Under the pieces are notes generated by a model. It saw nothing but the letters and a program-made list of their open reading frames with translations, was not told the origin of the DNA and ran no database searches. From NCBI GenBank assembly GCA_018224485.1, contig JAGTVE010000082.1, positions 1-9,406 on the forward strand: a DNA stretch of 9,406 nt, in the 5' to 3' direction. The position numbers were made by a program, and so were the translations under genes. Every line of letters starts with the position of its first letter. Position 1 is the first letter of the stretch. The DNA is from Thioalkalivibrio sp. GTDB lineage: Bacteria > Pseudomonadota > Gammaproteobacteria > Ectothiorhodospirales > Ectothiorhodospiraceae. Positions 1-6,167 of the stretch are shown here, piece after piece.

Positions 1-1
1 C

Positions 2-562
2 AGGCTTGAGAAGACAGGCATGGCCGGATGGATCGAGCCCCTGCGGTATACCACGCACCGCAACACCGAGGGCGAAAAATTCTATGAAGAGGCCTGCGAC
101 AAGGGCTGGGAGGGCGTGATCGCCAAGGAGGCCGACAGCACCTATGGACACGCGCGCTCGCGCCACTGGCTCAAGTTCAAGTGCGTCAACTAGCAGTAAC
201 TCGTGATCGCAGGCCATACCGCTCCCCAGGGCGAACGCGAGGCCTTCGGCGCCCTGCTGCTCGGCTACTACGAAGATGATGACCTCGTGTGCGCGGGCAA
301 GGTCGGCACCGGCTTCGACGACGAAACCCTCAAGGACCTGGGCGAGCGACTCGCCGAGCGCGAACAGGAGGAATGTCCCTTCGAAGACGGTGACGGCGCC
401 GGCGGCAAGGGTGTGCACTGGGTCGCGCCCGAACTCGTCGCGCAGATCGGCTTTACAGAGTGGACCGAGGATCATCGACTGCGCCACCCCCGCTTTCTGG
501 GTCTGCGCCGAGACAAGAAGGCGAAAGACGTGGTGCGTGAAGCACCGGGGAAACGCGCATGA
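2..562 (+). pseudogene. ATP-dependent DNA ligase (LigD-type), 3' part, interrupted by two in-frame stops
   Basis: This is the C-terminal part of an ATP-dependent DNA ligase of the LigD family, which seals breaks in Ku-dependent end joining; its 5' end lies outside the window. The frame carries nucleotidyltransferase motif IV (EGVIAKE, about 110-130) and motif V (WLKFKC, about 167-184). It then meets TAG at 191-193 and TAA at 197-199, separated by one CAG codon. The same frame continues through a well-conserved OB-fold domain (GALLLGYY, AGKVGTGFD, GVHWVAPELVAQIGFTEWT, RHPRFLGLR) to TGA 560-562. Family members usually read Cys-x-x-x-Gln-Glu here, so the TAA sits where GAA is expected, one substitution away. 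No other lesion is visible, and the ATGA overlap with the polymerase gene is kept. The OB part could restart at GTG 203, but I see no good ribosome site for it. I call it a pseudogene; a sequencing error, stop readthrough or a genuinely split ligase remain possible. Confidence 0.8.
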
Positions 563-1479
563 CAAAGATCGGCTCCCACGAGATCGAATTCGAGCGCACC
601 GATAAGACGTTCTTTCCTGACGCCGGCATTACCAAGGGTGATCTCATCGACTACTACCTCGACATCGCCGACGTGATGCTGCCGCACCTGCGTGATCGGC
701 CGCTGGCGCTCGAGCGTTTTCCGGATGGCATCGAGGAGGAAGGCTTCTTCCAGCAGGACTGCCCCGACTACTTCCCCGACTGGATCGACACCGTAAAGGC
801 CGCGCGTCGCGATACCAGTGAAGAGCAGTCGCCGGTGCGGCACGTGATCTGCACCAGCAAGGCGTGTCTCGCCTATCTCGCTAACCAGGGTGTGGTGACG
901 CTGCACGGCTGGCTTTCGCGCGCACCGGAGCTCGACAATCCCGACAAGCTGATCTTCGATCTCGATCCGCCGGGCGGCGAGTTCGATGCGGTAATCAACG
1001 CCGCACGTCGCGTCTCCGACCTGATGCGCGAACTTGAGCTCAATCCTTACCTGATGACAACCGGCTCCAAGGGGCTGCACGTGATCGCCCCGCTGAACCG
1101 CGAGGCGGACTTCGACACGGTGCGCGCCGTGGCCACGGCGATGTCCGAACACCTCGCCAAGCGCTATCCGGAGGATCTCACCACGGAGCAACGCAAGGTC
1201 AAGCGCAAGGGGCGCGTCTATCTGGACGTGATGCGCAACGCCTACGGCCAGACGACCGTGGTGCCCTATACGGTACGCGCCAAGCCCGGTGCACCGGTGG
1301 CCACCCCGCTGTCCTGGGATGAACTCGATCTCGGCGGCCTCTCATCGCAGAGCTACACGATCGAGAACATCGGCCGGCGGCTGGGTCAGATCGACGACCC
1401 CTGGCATGGCATCCTGCGCGAGGGGCGCGACATTGCTGCGGTAGGGCACAGGCTCGAGCGCCTGCACGAACAGGACTGA
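559..1479 (+). CDS. ligD: LigD polymerase domain protein (archaeo-eukaryotic primase family), stand-alone
   Basis: This 306-residue protein matches the polymerase/primase domain of LigD. That domain adds nucleotides, preferably ribonucleotides, at broken ends before ligation in bacterial non-homologous end joining. Visible motifs are the metal-binding DLD in LIFDLDPP (Asp134, Asp136), TTGSKGLHV with the nucleotide-binding His174, and VYLDVMRN supplying the third carboxylate (Asp223). The segment VVPYTVRAKPGAPVATPLSWDEL is also typical, and the length fits a stand-alone domain of about 300 residues. The ATG overlaps the ligase TGA as ATGA, which implies translational coupling. In Pseudomonas the same domains form one polypeptide in the order nuclease-ligase-polymerase; here the polymerase is a separate gene at the same relative place. 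It appears intact although the upstream ligase is interrupted. Confidence 0.93.
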   Translation: MTKIGSHEIEFERTDKTFFPDAGITKGDLIDYYLDIADVMLPHLRDRPLALERFPDGIEEEGFFQQDCPDYFPDWIDTVKAARRDTSEEQSPVRHVICTSKACLAYLANQGVVTLHGWLSRAPELDNPDKLIFDLDPPGGEFDAVINAARRVSDLMRELELNPYLMTTGSKGLHVIAPLNREADFDTVRAVATAMSEHLAKRYPEDLTTEQRKVKRKGRVYLDVMRNAYGQTTVVPYTVRAKPGAPVATPLSWDELDLGGLSSQSYTIENIGRRLGQIDDPWHGILREGRDIAAVGHRLERLHEQD

Positions 1480-1522
1480 CCACCCCGAGCCGTTGCTAGA
1501 TCAGCGCCCTCCAGGTGTGCCT

Positions 1523-1540
1523 CTGGCGATCCCTCGCCGG
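1523..1540 (+). terminator. Hairpin downstream of the LigD polymerase gene, possible weak terminator
   Basis: A 7-bp stem (CTGGCGA / TCGCCGG with one T-G wobble) encloses a TCCC loop, 43 nt after the polymerase stop codon. No T-run follows, so it does not meet the usual rule for an intrinsic terminator. It may only be an RNA end structure. Confidence 0.25.
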
Positions 1541-1550
1541 GAAGCGGCGT

Positions 1551-1582
1551 AAGGTGTCAAGGTGTCAAGGTGTCAAGGTGTC
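1551..1582 (+). repeat. Four perfect tandem copies of the 8-mer AAGGTGTC
   Basis: The unit AAGGTGTC occurs four times head to tail without mismatch and is followed by AATAAATG. It lies in non-coding DNA between the LigD operon and the copper cluster. GGTGTCA-type sequence is, to my recollection, common at the edges of IS200-like or REP-associated tyrosine transposase elements, so this may be the worn edge of such an element. No transposase frame is present here. A slippage-prone microsatellite is the simplest reading. Confidence 0.85.
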
Positions 1583-1795
1583 AATAAATGTAGGCGAATT
1601 GCACGAGTCAGGGCCGCACCTCGGGACACCGTCCGCCTAGGTGTGGCGACCGTCACTCGACCCGGAAGCCGCAAGCACCGGGGGACCCAAAACCACGGCA
1701 GGAAGGGCAAGCAAGTCGCCCTCAGGCCATCGATGTGGCGGGGAGGGACCGAGGTCTTCCGGCGGGGGGGTTGTGGTACGCTCACGCTGGGTGGT
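1583..1795. other. Non-coding leader between the 8-bp repeat and the copper cluster
   Basis: Together with 1480-1582 this forms a gap of about 350 bp with no convincing gene. Several frames are open only because the DNA is GC-rich, and none reads like a known protein. It contains a run of seven G (1764-1770) and a possible extended -10 element (TG at 1774-1775, TACGCT 1777-1782), but I find no good -35 box. I see no clear CueR-type or CusR-type operator. Confidence 0.5.
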
Positions 1796-1812
1796 TGGGG
1801 CGAAAAGCCCCA
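1796..1812 (+). promoter_or_regulatory. Perfect hairpin in the leader of the His/Cys-rich gene
   Basis: TGGGGC (1796-1801) pairs with GCCCCA (1807-1812) around a GAAAA loop, giving a stable 6-bp GC-rich stem close to a GNRA-type loop. It ends 6 nt before the Shine-Dalgarno-like GAGGG (1819-1823) and 21 nt before the preferred GTG. That position suits an mRNA structure affecting translation or stability. A regulatory role is inference. Confidence 0.4.
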
Positions 1813-1833
1813 CGATACGAGGGCGTGGCCGCC

Positions 1834-2310
1834 GTGAAACGGGTGTTCCATCGGGTACTGTGCTGGGCGCTGGCGCTGGCCATTGCCGCACTGCCGGCGC
1901 TGGCCACCGCCATGGCGGTGGCAGACGGTCTCGGCGGGCACGCCATGCATGCGTCCCATTCCGAGGTCGAGGCAGACCCATCCGCGGATCACCGGACGGG
2001 GCATCACGGGCACGACGCCGCCCATCATCATCGGTCACGTGACGGCCATGCGGGCCAAGCCGATTCGTCGCATCGCCCCGACGCGCACGGGGCCTCTTCG
2101 GAACGCAAGCAGGCGAGCCAACCGGCGGTGCACGCGGATTGCGCGGCCGGGGACTGCCTGTCGACCTGCTCGGCCTGCAGTCACTGCCAGGGCATGCCCG
2201 TCCTCACCGGGATGAATATCGCGACTTCCGATTCGCAGACCATGACCCTGCACACCTTCCGCAGCGGCCCGCCCGCCGCCGTGCTCTTTCGCCCCCCGAT
2301 CCTCTCTTGA
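1834..2310 (+). CDS. Small secreted His/Cys-rich putative metal-binding protein (CopL/DUF2946-like)
   Basis: The product is 158 residues with a Sec-type signal peptide (about 1-30: KR, a hydrophobic stretch, then ALATAMA). A His-rich linker follows (about 36-86, including HHGH and HHH), then a cysteine cluster, Cys103, 108, 112, 115 and 118, with spacing C-x4-C-x3-C-x2-C-x2-C. The end, LFRPPILS, resembles the RPPI-type ends I recall in CopL-like and DUF2946 small exported proteins found beside copper genes. I chose GTG 1834 because GAGGG at 1819-1823 lies 10 nt upstream and the signal peptide starts there; GTG 1825 is an alternative. It probably binds copper or a related metal in the periplasm and leads the TolC/oxidase/CopC cluster. 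No enzymatic motif is visible. The family assignment is tentative; the export and metal-binding character are clear. Confidence 0.75.
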   Translation: MKRVFHRVLCWALALAIAALPALATAMAVADGLGGHAMHASHSEVEADPSADHRTGHHGHDAAHHHRSRDGHAGQADSSHRPDAHGASSERKQASQPAVHADCAAGDCLSTCSACSHCQGMPVLTGMNIATSDSQTMTLHTFRSGPPAAVLFRPPILS

Positions 2311-2425
2311 TCCCGTAGTTCCGGTCTTGTGGCCGGTTCCTGCCCAGACGTTCGGGTGATCCCCGAGCGAGGGCTGCGTAGCCGTGCCGTGCGTACGCGC
2401 GTGGTACGGAATCGAATTCGGAATC

Positions 2426-2431
2426 AAGGAG
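2426..2431 (+). promoter_or_regulatory. Ribosome binding site of the TolC-family gene
   Basis: AAGGAG lies 9 nt before ATG 2441 and decides the start. The open frame reaches back to 2384, but the upstream codons are not signal-like, whereas translation from 2441 gives a clean lipoprotein signal. Confidence 0.8.
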
Positions 2432-2440
2432 ATATCTTTG

Positions 2441-3931
2441 ATGCAAGCAACACGAATGCTGCTCCCTGTCGTGTCGGTGCTGTTCCTGGGCGGTTGCGCG
2501 GTGACCGCGCCCGAGCTGGATCGGTCCGACCTGGCGGGAGACATTTCAATGCAGGGGATCGCCCTGCCCGAGTCTGAGATGCCCCGGCCTTCCGGCGAGT
2601 TGACGCTCGACGAGGCCACTCGCCAGGCGATCTGGCGCAACCCGCGCATGCAGAGCGCCTATGCCGAGCTGGATCTGACTGCGGCGGACGTGCTCGAGGC
2701 CTCCCAGTTCGCCAACCCCTCGCTGTCGCTGTCGGCGATGCGCCCCGAGGGGGGTGGTGGCAACGACTACACACTGGGACTGGCCTGGGGGATCTCCGGG
2801 TTGCTGATGCGGAGCTCCCGCCGGGACATCGCCCAATCCCATTGGGAAGCTACCCGCCTGCAGCTCGCCGAGGGCATCGTTGCGCTAGCCAGCGACACCG
2901 AGCGCGCCTGGTACGAGGCGGTGGCCGCGCGCCAGCGCGCGCAGGTGCAGGCGCTGGAGACCCGGGCCGCAGACCTGGCGGCGCGTCTGGGAGAACGCTT
3001 CCATGATGCCGGCAACATCGAAGCCCTCGAGCGAGCGGAGTTGCGTATCCATGCCACCGAGGCGCGGCTGGATCTGGAAGAGGCCCGCCAGCATGAACGG
3101 GAGGCGCGTCTGCGTCTGGCCCACCTCATGGGCCTGCCGGGTGAGGTCGACGGCTGGCAGGTGGCTGCCGAACTGCCGCTGCCACTGGCCGAGCTGGAGG
3201 ATCGCCAGGCCCTGGTCCAGCAGGCGCTGGGACAGCGTCTCGATCTTCGGGCACAGGATCATGCCTTGGCAGGGCTCACCGAGGGTGTAGCCCTGGTGCG
3301 GCGCTATCGCTGGCTCGGCGATATCGAACCGGGTATCGAGTTCGAACGCGAGGGCGACGGAACCCGCCTGTGGGGTGGCGAACTCGAAATCACCCTGCCC
3401 CTCTTTCACCAGAACCAGGCGGGCATCGCGCGGGCCGAGGCGCGATTGGCGGATGGCGAGGCGCGGCGTGCGCGGCTCGAGGGGACAGTCATGGCTGAGG
3501 TGCATGAGCTGGTCGAGCGCCTGGGCCACCACCGCCAGCGGTTCACGATGATGCAGGACGAACTGCTGCCTGCACGCAGGGACGCGGTGGAACGCGTGCA
3601 GAAACGCGTCAATTTCATGTTCGACGATGTCTTCGACCTGCTCGCGGCCAAGCAGGAGGAACTGGCCGACTGGCACAAGGCCGTGGCGGCCCTGGGTGAT
3701 TACTGGAAGGCCCGGACCGAGCTGACACACGCCGTCGCCGGCGAACTGCCGGGTGGCGAACCCGGTTCCTCGGGCTATTTCCAGACCTCGAAGCTCGAGT
3801 ATGGCGCCGGTGCGATGGACCATGAACATCATGAACAGGGGAACCCCGAGGCGCATCAGCACATGAATCATGGCCACGGCCAGAATGACCACGACCAAGC
3901 GACCCAGTCCGGGCACGGAGGGCATCACTGA
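2441..3931 (+). CDS. TolC-family outer-membrane efflux lipoprotein with His-rich C-terminal tail
   Basis: This 496-residue protein belongs to the TolC/outer-membrane efflux family, whose trimers form a periplasm-spanning channel. It starts with a lipoprotein signal (hydrophobic 7-16, lipobox LGGC, acylated Cys19), as in CusC and OprM. Two TolC repeats follow: TLDEATRQAIWRNPRMQSAYAELD (about 55-78) begins the first, and long Ala/Glu/Arg-rich helices (about 130-230 and 325-430) form the coiled-coil barrel. Residues 315-326 (EITLPLFHQNQA) match the usual second-repeat motif. The last 40 residues are unusual, rich in His (DHEHHE, HQHMNHGHG, HGGHH), and probably bind metal. The stop TGA shares a base with the next ATG (TGATG), coupling it to the copper oxidase. 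No CusA or CusB partner is in the window, so the pump it serves is unknown. Copper is inferred from the neighbours and the tail. Confidence 0.9.
   Translation: MQATRMLLPVVSVLFLGGCAVTAPELDRSDLAGDISMQGIALPESEMPRPSGELTLDEATRQAIWRNPRMQSAYAELDLTAADVLEASQFANPSLSLSAMRPEGGGGNDYTLGLAWGISGLLMRSSRRDIAQSHWEATRLQLAEGIVALASDTERAWYEAVAARQRAQVQALETRAADLAARLGERFHDAGNIEALERAELRIHATEARLDLEEARQHEREARLRLAHLMGLPGEVDGWQVAAELPLPLAELEDRQALVQQALGQRLDLRAQDHALAGLTEGVALVRRYRWLGDIEPGIEFEREGDGTRLWGGELEITLPLFHQNQAGIARAEARLADGEARRARLEGTVMAEVHELVERLGHHRQRFTMMQDELLPARRDAVERVQKRVNFMFDDVFDLLAAKQEELADWHKAVAALGDYWKARTELTHAVAGELPGGEPGSSGYFQTSKLEYGAGAMDHEHHEQGNPEAHQHMNHGHGQNDHDQATQSGHGGHH
3917..3922 (+). promoter_or_regulatory. Ribosome binding site of the copper oxidase gene, inside the TolC tail codons
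   Basis: GGAGGG lies 8-9 nt before ATG 3931 and is read as the Gly-Gly of the TolC C-terminal HGGHH. The site thus serves both protein and translation signals, which fits coupled translation across the TGATG overlap. Confidence 0.7.
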
Positions 3932-5322
3932 TGAAACGCCGCAACTTTCTGATTGCCGCCAGCGCCTTGCTGCCGGCCACGACGCTGACCCGGGTAATGG
4001 CCGAAACGGGTCACACCCACCATAACGACGGCGAGGAAACGCCGGGCGAGCGTACCGGAGAGGGCTACATGCCGGTGCATACCCCCAACGGCTGGACGCT
4101 GCCGTACCGGATGAAGGACGGGGTGAAGGAGTTTCACCTGGTCGCGGAGGAGATCGAGCACGAGTTCGCCCCCGGTTCGGTGGCCAAGTGCTGGGGCTAC
4201 AACGGCACCACGCCGGGGCCGACCATCGAGGCGGTAGAGGGTGATCGTGTGCGTATCTACGTGACCAACCGGCTGCCCGAATACACCTCGGTGCACTGGC
4301 ACGGCCTCCACCTGCCTTCGGGCATGGACGGCGTGAAGGGGGTGACCCAGCCGCCGATCCAACCGGGCGAGACCTTCGTCTACGAGTTCGACCTGAACCA
4401 GCACGGCACGCAGATGTACCATCCGCATGCCGACGAGATGGTGCAGATGGCCATGGGCATGATGGGCATGTTCATCATCCACCCGAAGAATGGCGAGATC
4501 GAGGCGGTGGATCGCGATTACGCGATCATCCTCCATAACTGGGGCCTGCATCCGGGGACCCGCACGCCGGACCCGTCGGTGATGGTGGACTTCGACCTGT
4601 GGTCAATGAACTCCAGGGTGTTTCCGGCCATCGACTCGCTGGTGGCAAGGACCGGTGAGCGGGTGCGTATCCGTCTTGGCAACCTGTCGATGTGGAACCA
4701 CCCGATGCACGTGCACGGGGTGTCCTTCGAGGTGACCGGATCCGACGGTGGCCGCTGGCCCCGCAACCAGTGGCGCAAGGAGACCACGGAGATCGTCGGC
4801 GTGGGGCAGACCCGCGATATCGAGTTTGTCGCACCGCCGGGCGACTGGGCATTCCACTGCCACATGTCGCACCACACCATGAACCCGATGGGCCACGGCA
4901 TCGCCAACCCGCTGGGAGTGGACCAGTCCGGGATCGAGGCGGAGATTCGATCACTGCTGCCCGACTACATGGCGATGGGCGAACACGGTATGGCCGACCA
5001 TCAGAACCACACCGACAGCGGCCACATGTCCGGGCCGGACAACACGCTGGCGATGGCGATGGGACGGGGCCCATTCGGTAATGTCGGCATGGGCGGGATG
5101 TTCACCCTGATCAAGGTCCGCGACGATCTGGAGCCTGGAGACTTTCGCGATCCGGGGTGGTATCGCCATCCGGATGGCGAGGTTGCGTATCGCGTCAGCG
5201 ATGACCCGGACTTCGGCAATCCGGTGCGCCGCGGGAAGCCGGCCACCCCGGATGCCGACGCACTGCCCACCCCCAGCCGCGACAGGAACGGCCCTGGGGG
5301 TCACGGAGGTCACAACCACTAG
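3931..5322 (+). CDS. Tat-exported multicopper oxidase (two cupredoxin domains, Met/His-rich tail)
   Basis: This 463-residue multicopper oxidase probably oxidises Cu(I) in the periplasm, using O2. The signal begins KRRNFL, a twin-arginine motif, and ends near VMA (22-24), so it is likely exported folded with copper. Copper motifs in order are HWHG (His122, His124), HPH (His164, His166), HPMHVH (His257, 260, 262) and HCHMSHHTMNPM (His309, Cys310, His311, His315, Met320). Together they supply all ligands for the type 1 and trinuclear centres, with Met320 as the axial ligand. Only two cupredoxin domains are evident (about 65-185 and 190-335), with the type 1 Cys in the second; CueO and CopA have three. 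Residues 336-463 are rich in Met, His and Gly and end GGHGGHNH, a likely copper-binding extension. It overlaps the TolC gene by one base and precedes CopC. Membership in the superfamily is firm; Cu(I) as substrate is inferred from context. Confidence 0.93.
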   Translation: MKRRNFLIAASALLPATTLTRVMAETGHTHHNDGEETPGERTGEGYMPVHTPNGWTLPYRMKDGVKEFHLVAEEIEHEFAPGSVAKCWGYNGTTPGPTIEAVEGDRVRIYVTNRLPEYTSVHWHGLHLPSGMDGVKGVTQPPIQPGETFVYEFDLNQHGTQMYHPHADEMVQMAMGMMGMFIIHPKNGEIEAVDRDYAIILHNWGLHPGTRTPDPSVMVDFDLWSMNSRVFPAIDSLVARTGERVRIRLGNLSMWNHPMHVHGVSFEVTGSDGGRWPRNQWRKETTEIVGVGQTRDIEFVAPPGDWAFHCHMSHHTMNPMGHGIANPLGVDQSGIEAEIRSLLPDYMAMGEHGMADHQNHTDSGHMSGPDNTLAMAMGRGPFGNVGMGGMFTLIKVRDDLEPGDFRDPGWYRHPDGEVAYRVSDDPDFGNPVRRGKPATPDADALPTPSRDRNGPGGHGGHNH

Positions 5323-5331
5323 GCATGCGGT

Positions 5332-5355
5332 CGGAGGTTCCTGCGTGGGCCTCCG
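5332..5355 (+). other. Inverted repeat between the oxidase and CopC genes
   Basis: CGGAGG (5332-5337) pairs with CCTCCG (5350-5355) around a 12-nt loop, with one wobble pair extending each end. It lies within the 86-nt spacer and could be an mRNA processing or stability hairpin. There is no T-run, so it is not a convincing terminator. Confidence 0.3.
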
Positions 5356-5396
5356 GCCCGTCGACCCTGCTGACGGATTCAGTCCCGCGACAACCG

Positions 5397-5402
5397 AAAG
5401 GA
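5397..5402 (+). promoter_or_regulatory. Ribosome binding site of copC
   Basis: AAAGGA lies 6 nt before ATG 5409. This favours 5409 over the longer in-frame ATG at 5325, which would put about 28 residues without signal character in front of the signal peptide. Confidence 0.65.
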
Positions 5403-5408
5403 CATGAG

Positions 5409-5783
5409 ATGCAAGCCACCAAGATGATTCACCCAATCACCCGTGCCGGCCTGATCGCGCTGCTGCTGGCCCTGGCCATGCCGCTGATTGCCCACGAGGG
5501 CAAGTCGAACAGTACGCCGGCCGACGGCGCCACCCTGCCGGGTTCGCCCGCGAAGATCGGCATCGAATTCGACGGTGCGATGCGCATCACGCAGTTCGAT
5601 GTGACGGGACCCGGAGGACCGGTACGCCTCGCCGGGCCGCCAGGCAACGAGCCAACCAACCGATATTTCCTGGAACCCGAGGAGCCACTTCCGACTGGGG
5701 ATTACGAGGTCCGCTGGCGCGGCCTCGCCGGGGACGGGCACATGATGTCCGGCGGCTTCGCGTTCTCGGTCGAGGACGAATAA
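5409..5783 (+). CDS. copC: CopC-family periplasmic copper-binding protein
   Basis: This 124-residue protein has a Sec signal peptide (about 1-28, ending ALAMPLIA) and a CopC domain. Cleavage after Ala28 would expose His29 as the mature N-terminus. Near the end, GDGHMMSGGFAF (about 108-119) matches the conserved Asp-Gly-His segment of CopC. In Cu(II)-binding CopC proteins, the N-terminal His together with the Asp and His of that segment form the high-affinity site; here they are His29, Asp109 and His111. The core strands PADGATLPGSPAKIGIEFDG, FDVTGPGG and LPTGDYEVRWRG are typical. There is no Met-rich Cu(I) loop, so it looks like a Cu(II)-only CopC. It follows the oxidase by 86 nt and probably holds the Cu(II) that the oxidase produces. 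No CopD is adjacent. The first residues (MQATKM) almost match those of the TolC gene (MQATRM). Confidence 0.92.
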   Translation: MQATKMIHPITRAGLIALLLALAMPLIAHEGKSNSTPADGATLPGSPAKIGIEFDGAMRITQFDVTGPGGPVRLAGPPGNEPTNRYFLEPEEPLPTGDYEVRWRGLAGDGHMMSGGFAFSVEDE

Positions 5784-6158
5784 AGCAAGCGAAGCCCGCC
5801 ATTTTACCGCTGGTTGACGAGAACTCGGGGTTACCAGACGCTACCGGGAACCGGCGTGCTTCGCCGCCAGCCCGAAGTTCCGCGCCGTTTTCATCCGAAC
5901 CTCCGGAAAATCCTCCCTGCCACGGTCCTGTAGCGCTCCATTCGTGCCGTTAACCCAGCCATTCGCGTGCCGTGCCCTGCGGGCATCTGGAACACCGCGG
6001 GCGTCGCGTCCTCGGCTTCGGTGTCGGATAGTGGCGGCCACGACAATCTTCGGAGCCTGGCATAGCCAAGATGGCCCGGCCGGAGGTCAGCCATCAGATC
6101 TGGCCCGGCGTGGATCAATGCGACATGATGGTGCTCGTAACATGCCCTAACACCCTAC
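5784..6158. other. Intergenic region before hemG, no convincing gene
   Basis: This stretch of about 375 bp separates the copper cluster from the hemG set. Short open frames on both strands read like GC-rich shadow translations, and none has a good start or recognisable content. Visible structures are a small hairpin CGGCG-TGCTT-CGCCG (5852-5866) without a T-run and a possible -10 element TAACAT (6138-6143) without a matching -35. The hemG promoter is probably in the last 100 bp, but I cannot place it firmly. Confidence 0.5.
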
Positions 6159-6167
6159 AGGAGGTGA
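6159..6167 (+). promoter_or_regulatory. Near-perfect Shine-Dalgarno of hemG
   Basis: AGGAGGTGA complements the 3' end of 16S rRNA over nine bases and sits 8 nt before ATG 6176. It fixes the hemG start and discounts the in-frame extension back to 6071. It is the strongest ribosome site in the window. Confidence 0.9.

Noticed and set aside
472..1191. Long minus-strand open frame opposite the LigD polymerase gene
   Set aside because: It is antisense to a clearly recognised gene, and its translation has no family resemblance; GC-rich codon bias produces such shadows.
1551..1582. CRISPR-like array
   Set aside because: The repeats are 8 bp with no spacers between them, so this is a simple tandem repeat.
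1573..2042. Several overlapping open frames on both strands around the start of the His/Cys-rich gene
   Set aside because: They are rich in Arg, Pro and Gly, lack ribosome sites and read like shifted frames of GC-rich DNA.
2885..3928. 347-codon minus-strand open frame opposite the TolC gene
   Set aside because: The plus frame has an intact TolC domain, a lipobox and a good ribosome site; the minus translation is low-complexity and unrecognisable.
5325..5408. Longer N-terminus for CopC from ATG 5325
   Set aside because: It would place about 28 residues before the signal peptide; AAAGGA before ATG 5409 and family length support the shorter form.
6105..6118. FNR-type site upstream of hemG
   Set aside because: Only the ATCAA half is present; the matching TTGAT half is absent at the required distance.
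5841..6118. Short minus-strand open frames in the gap before hemG
   Set aside because: Their translations are unrecognisable, they overlap one another in different frames and lack ribosome sites.
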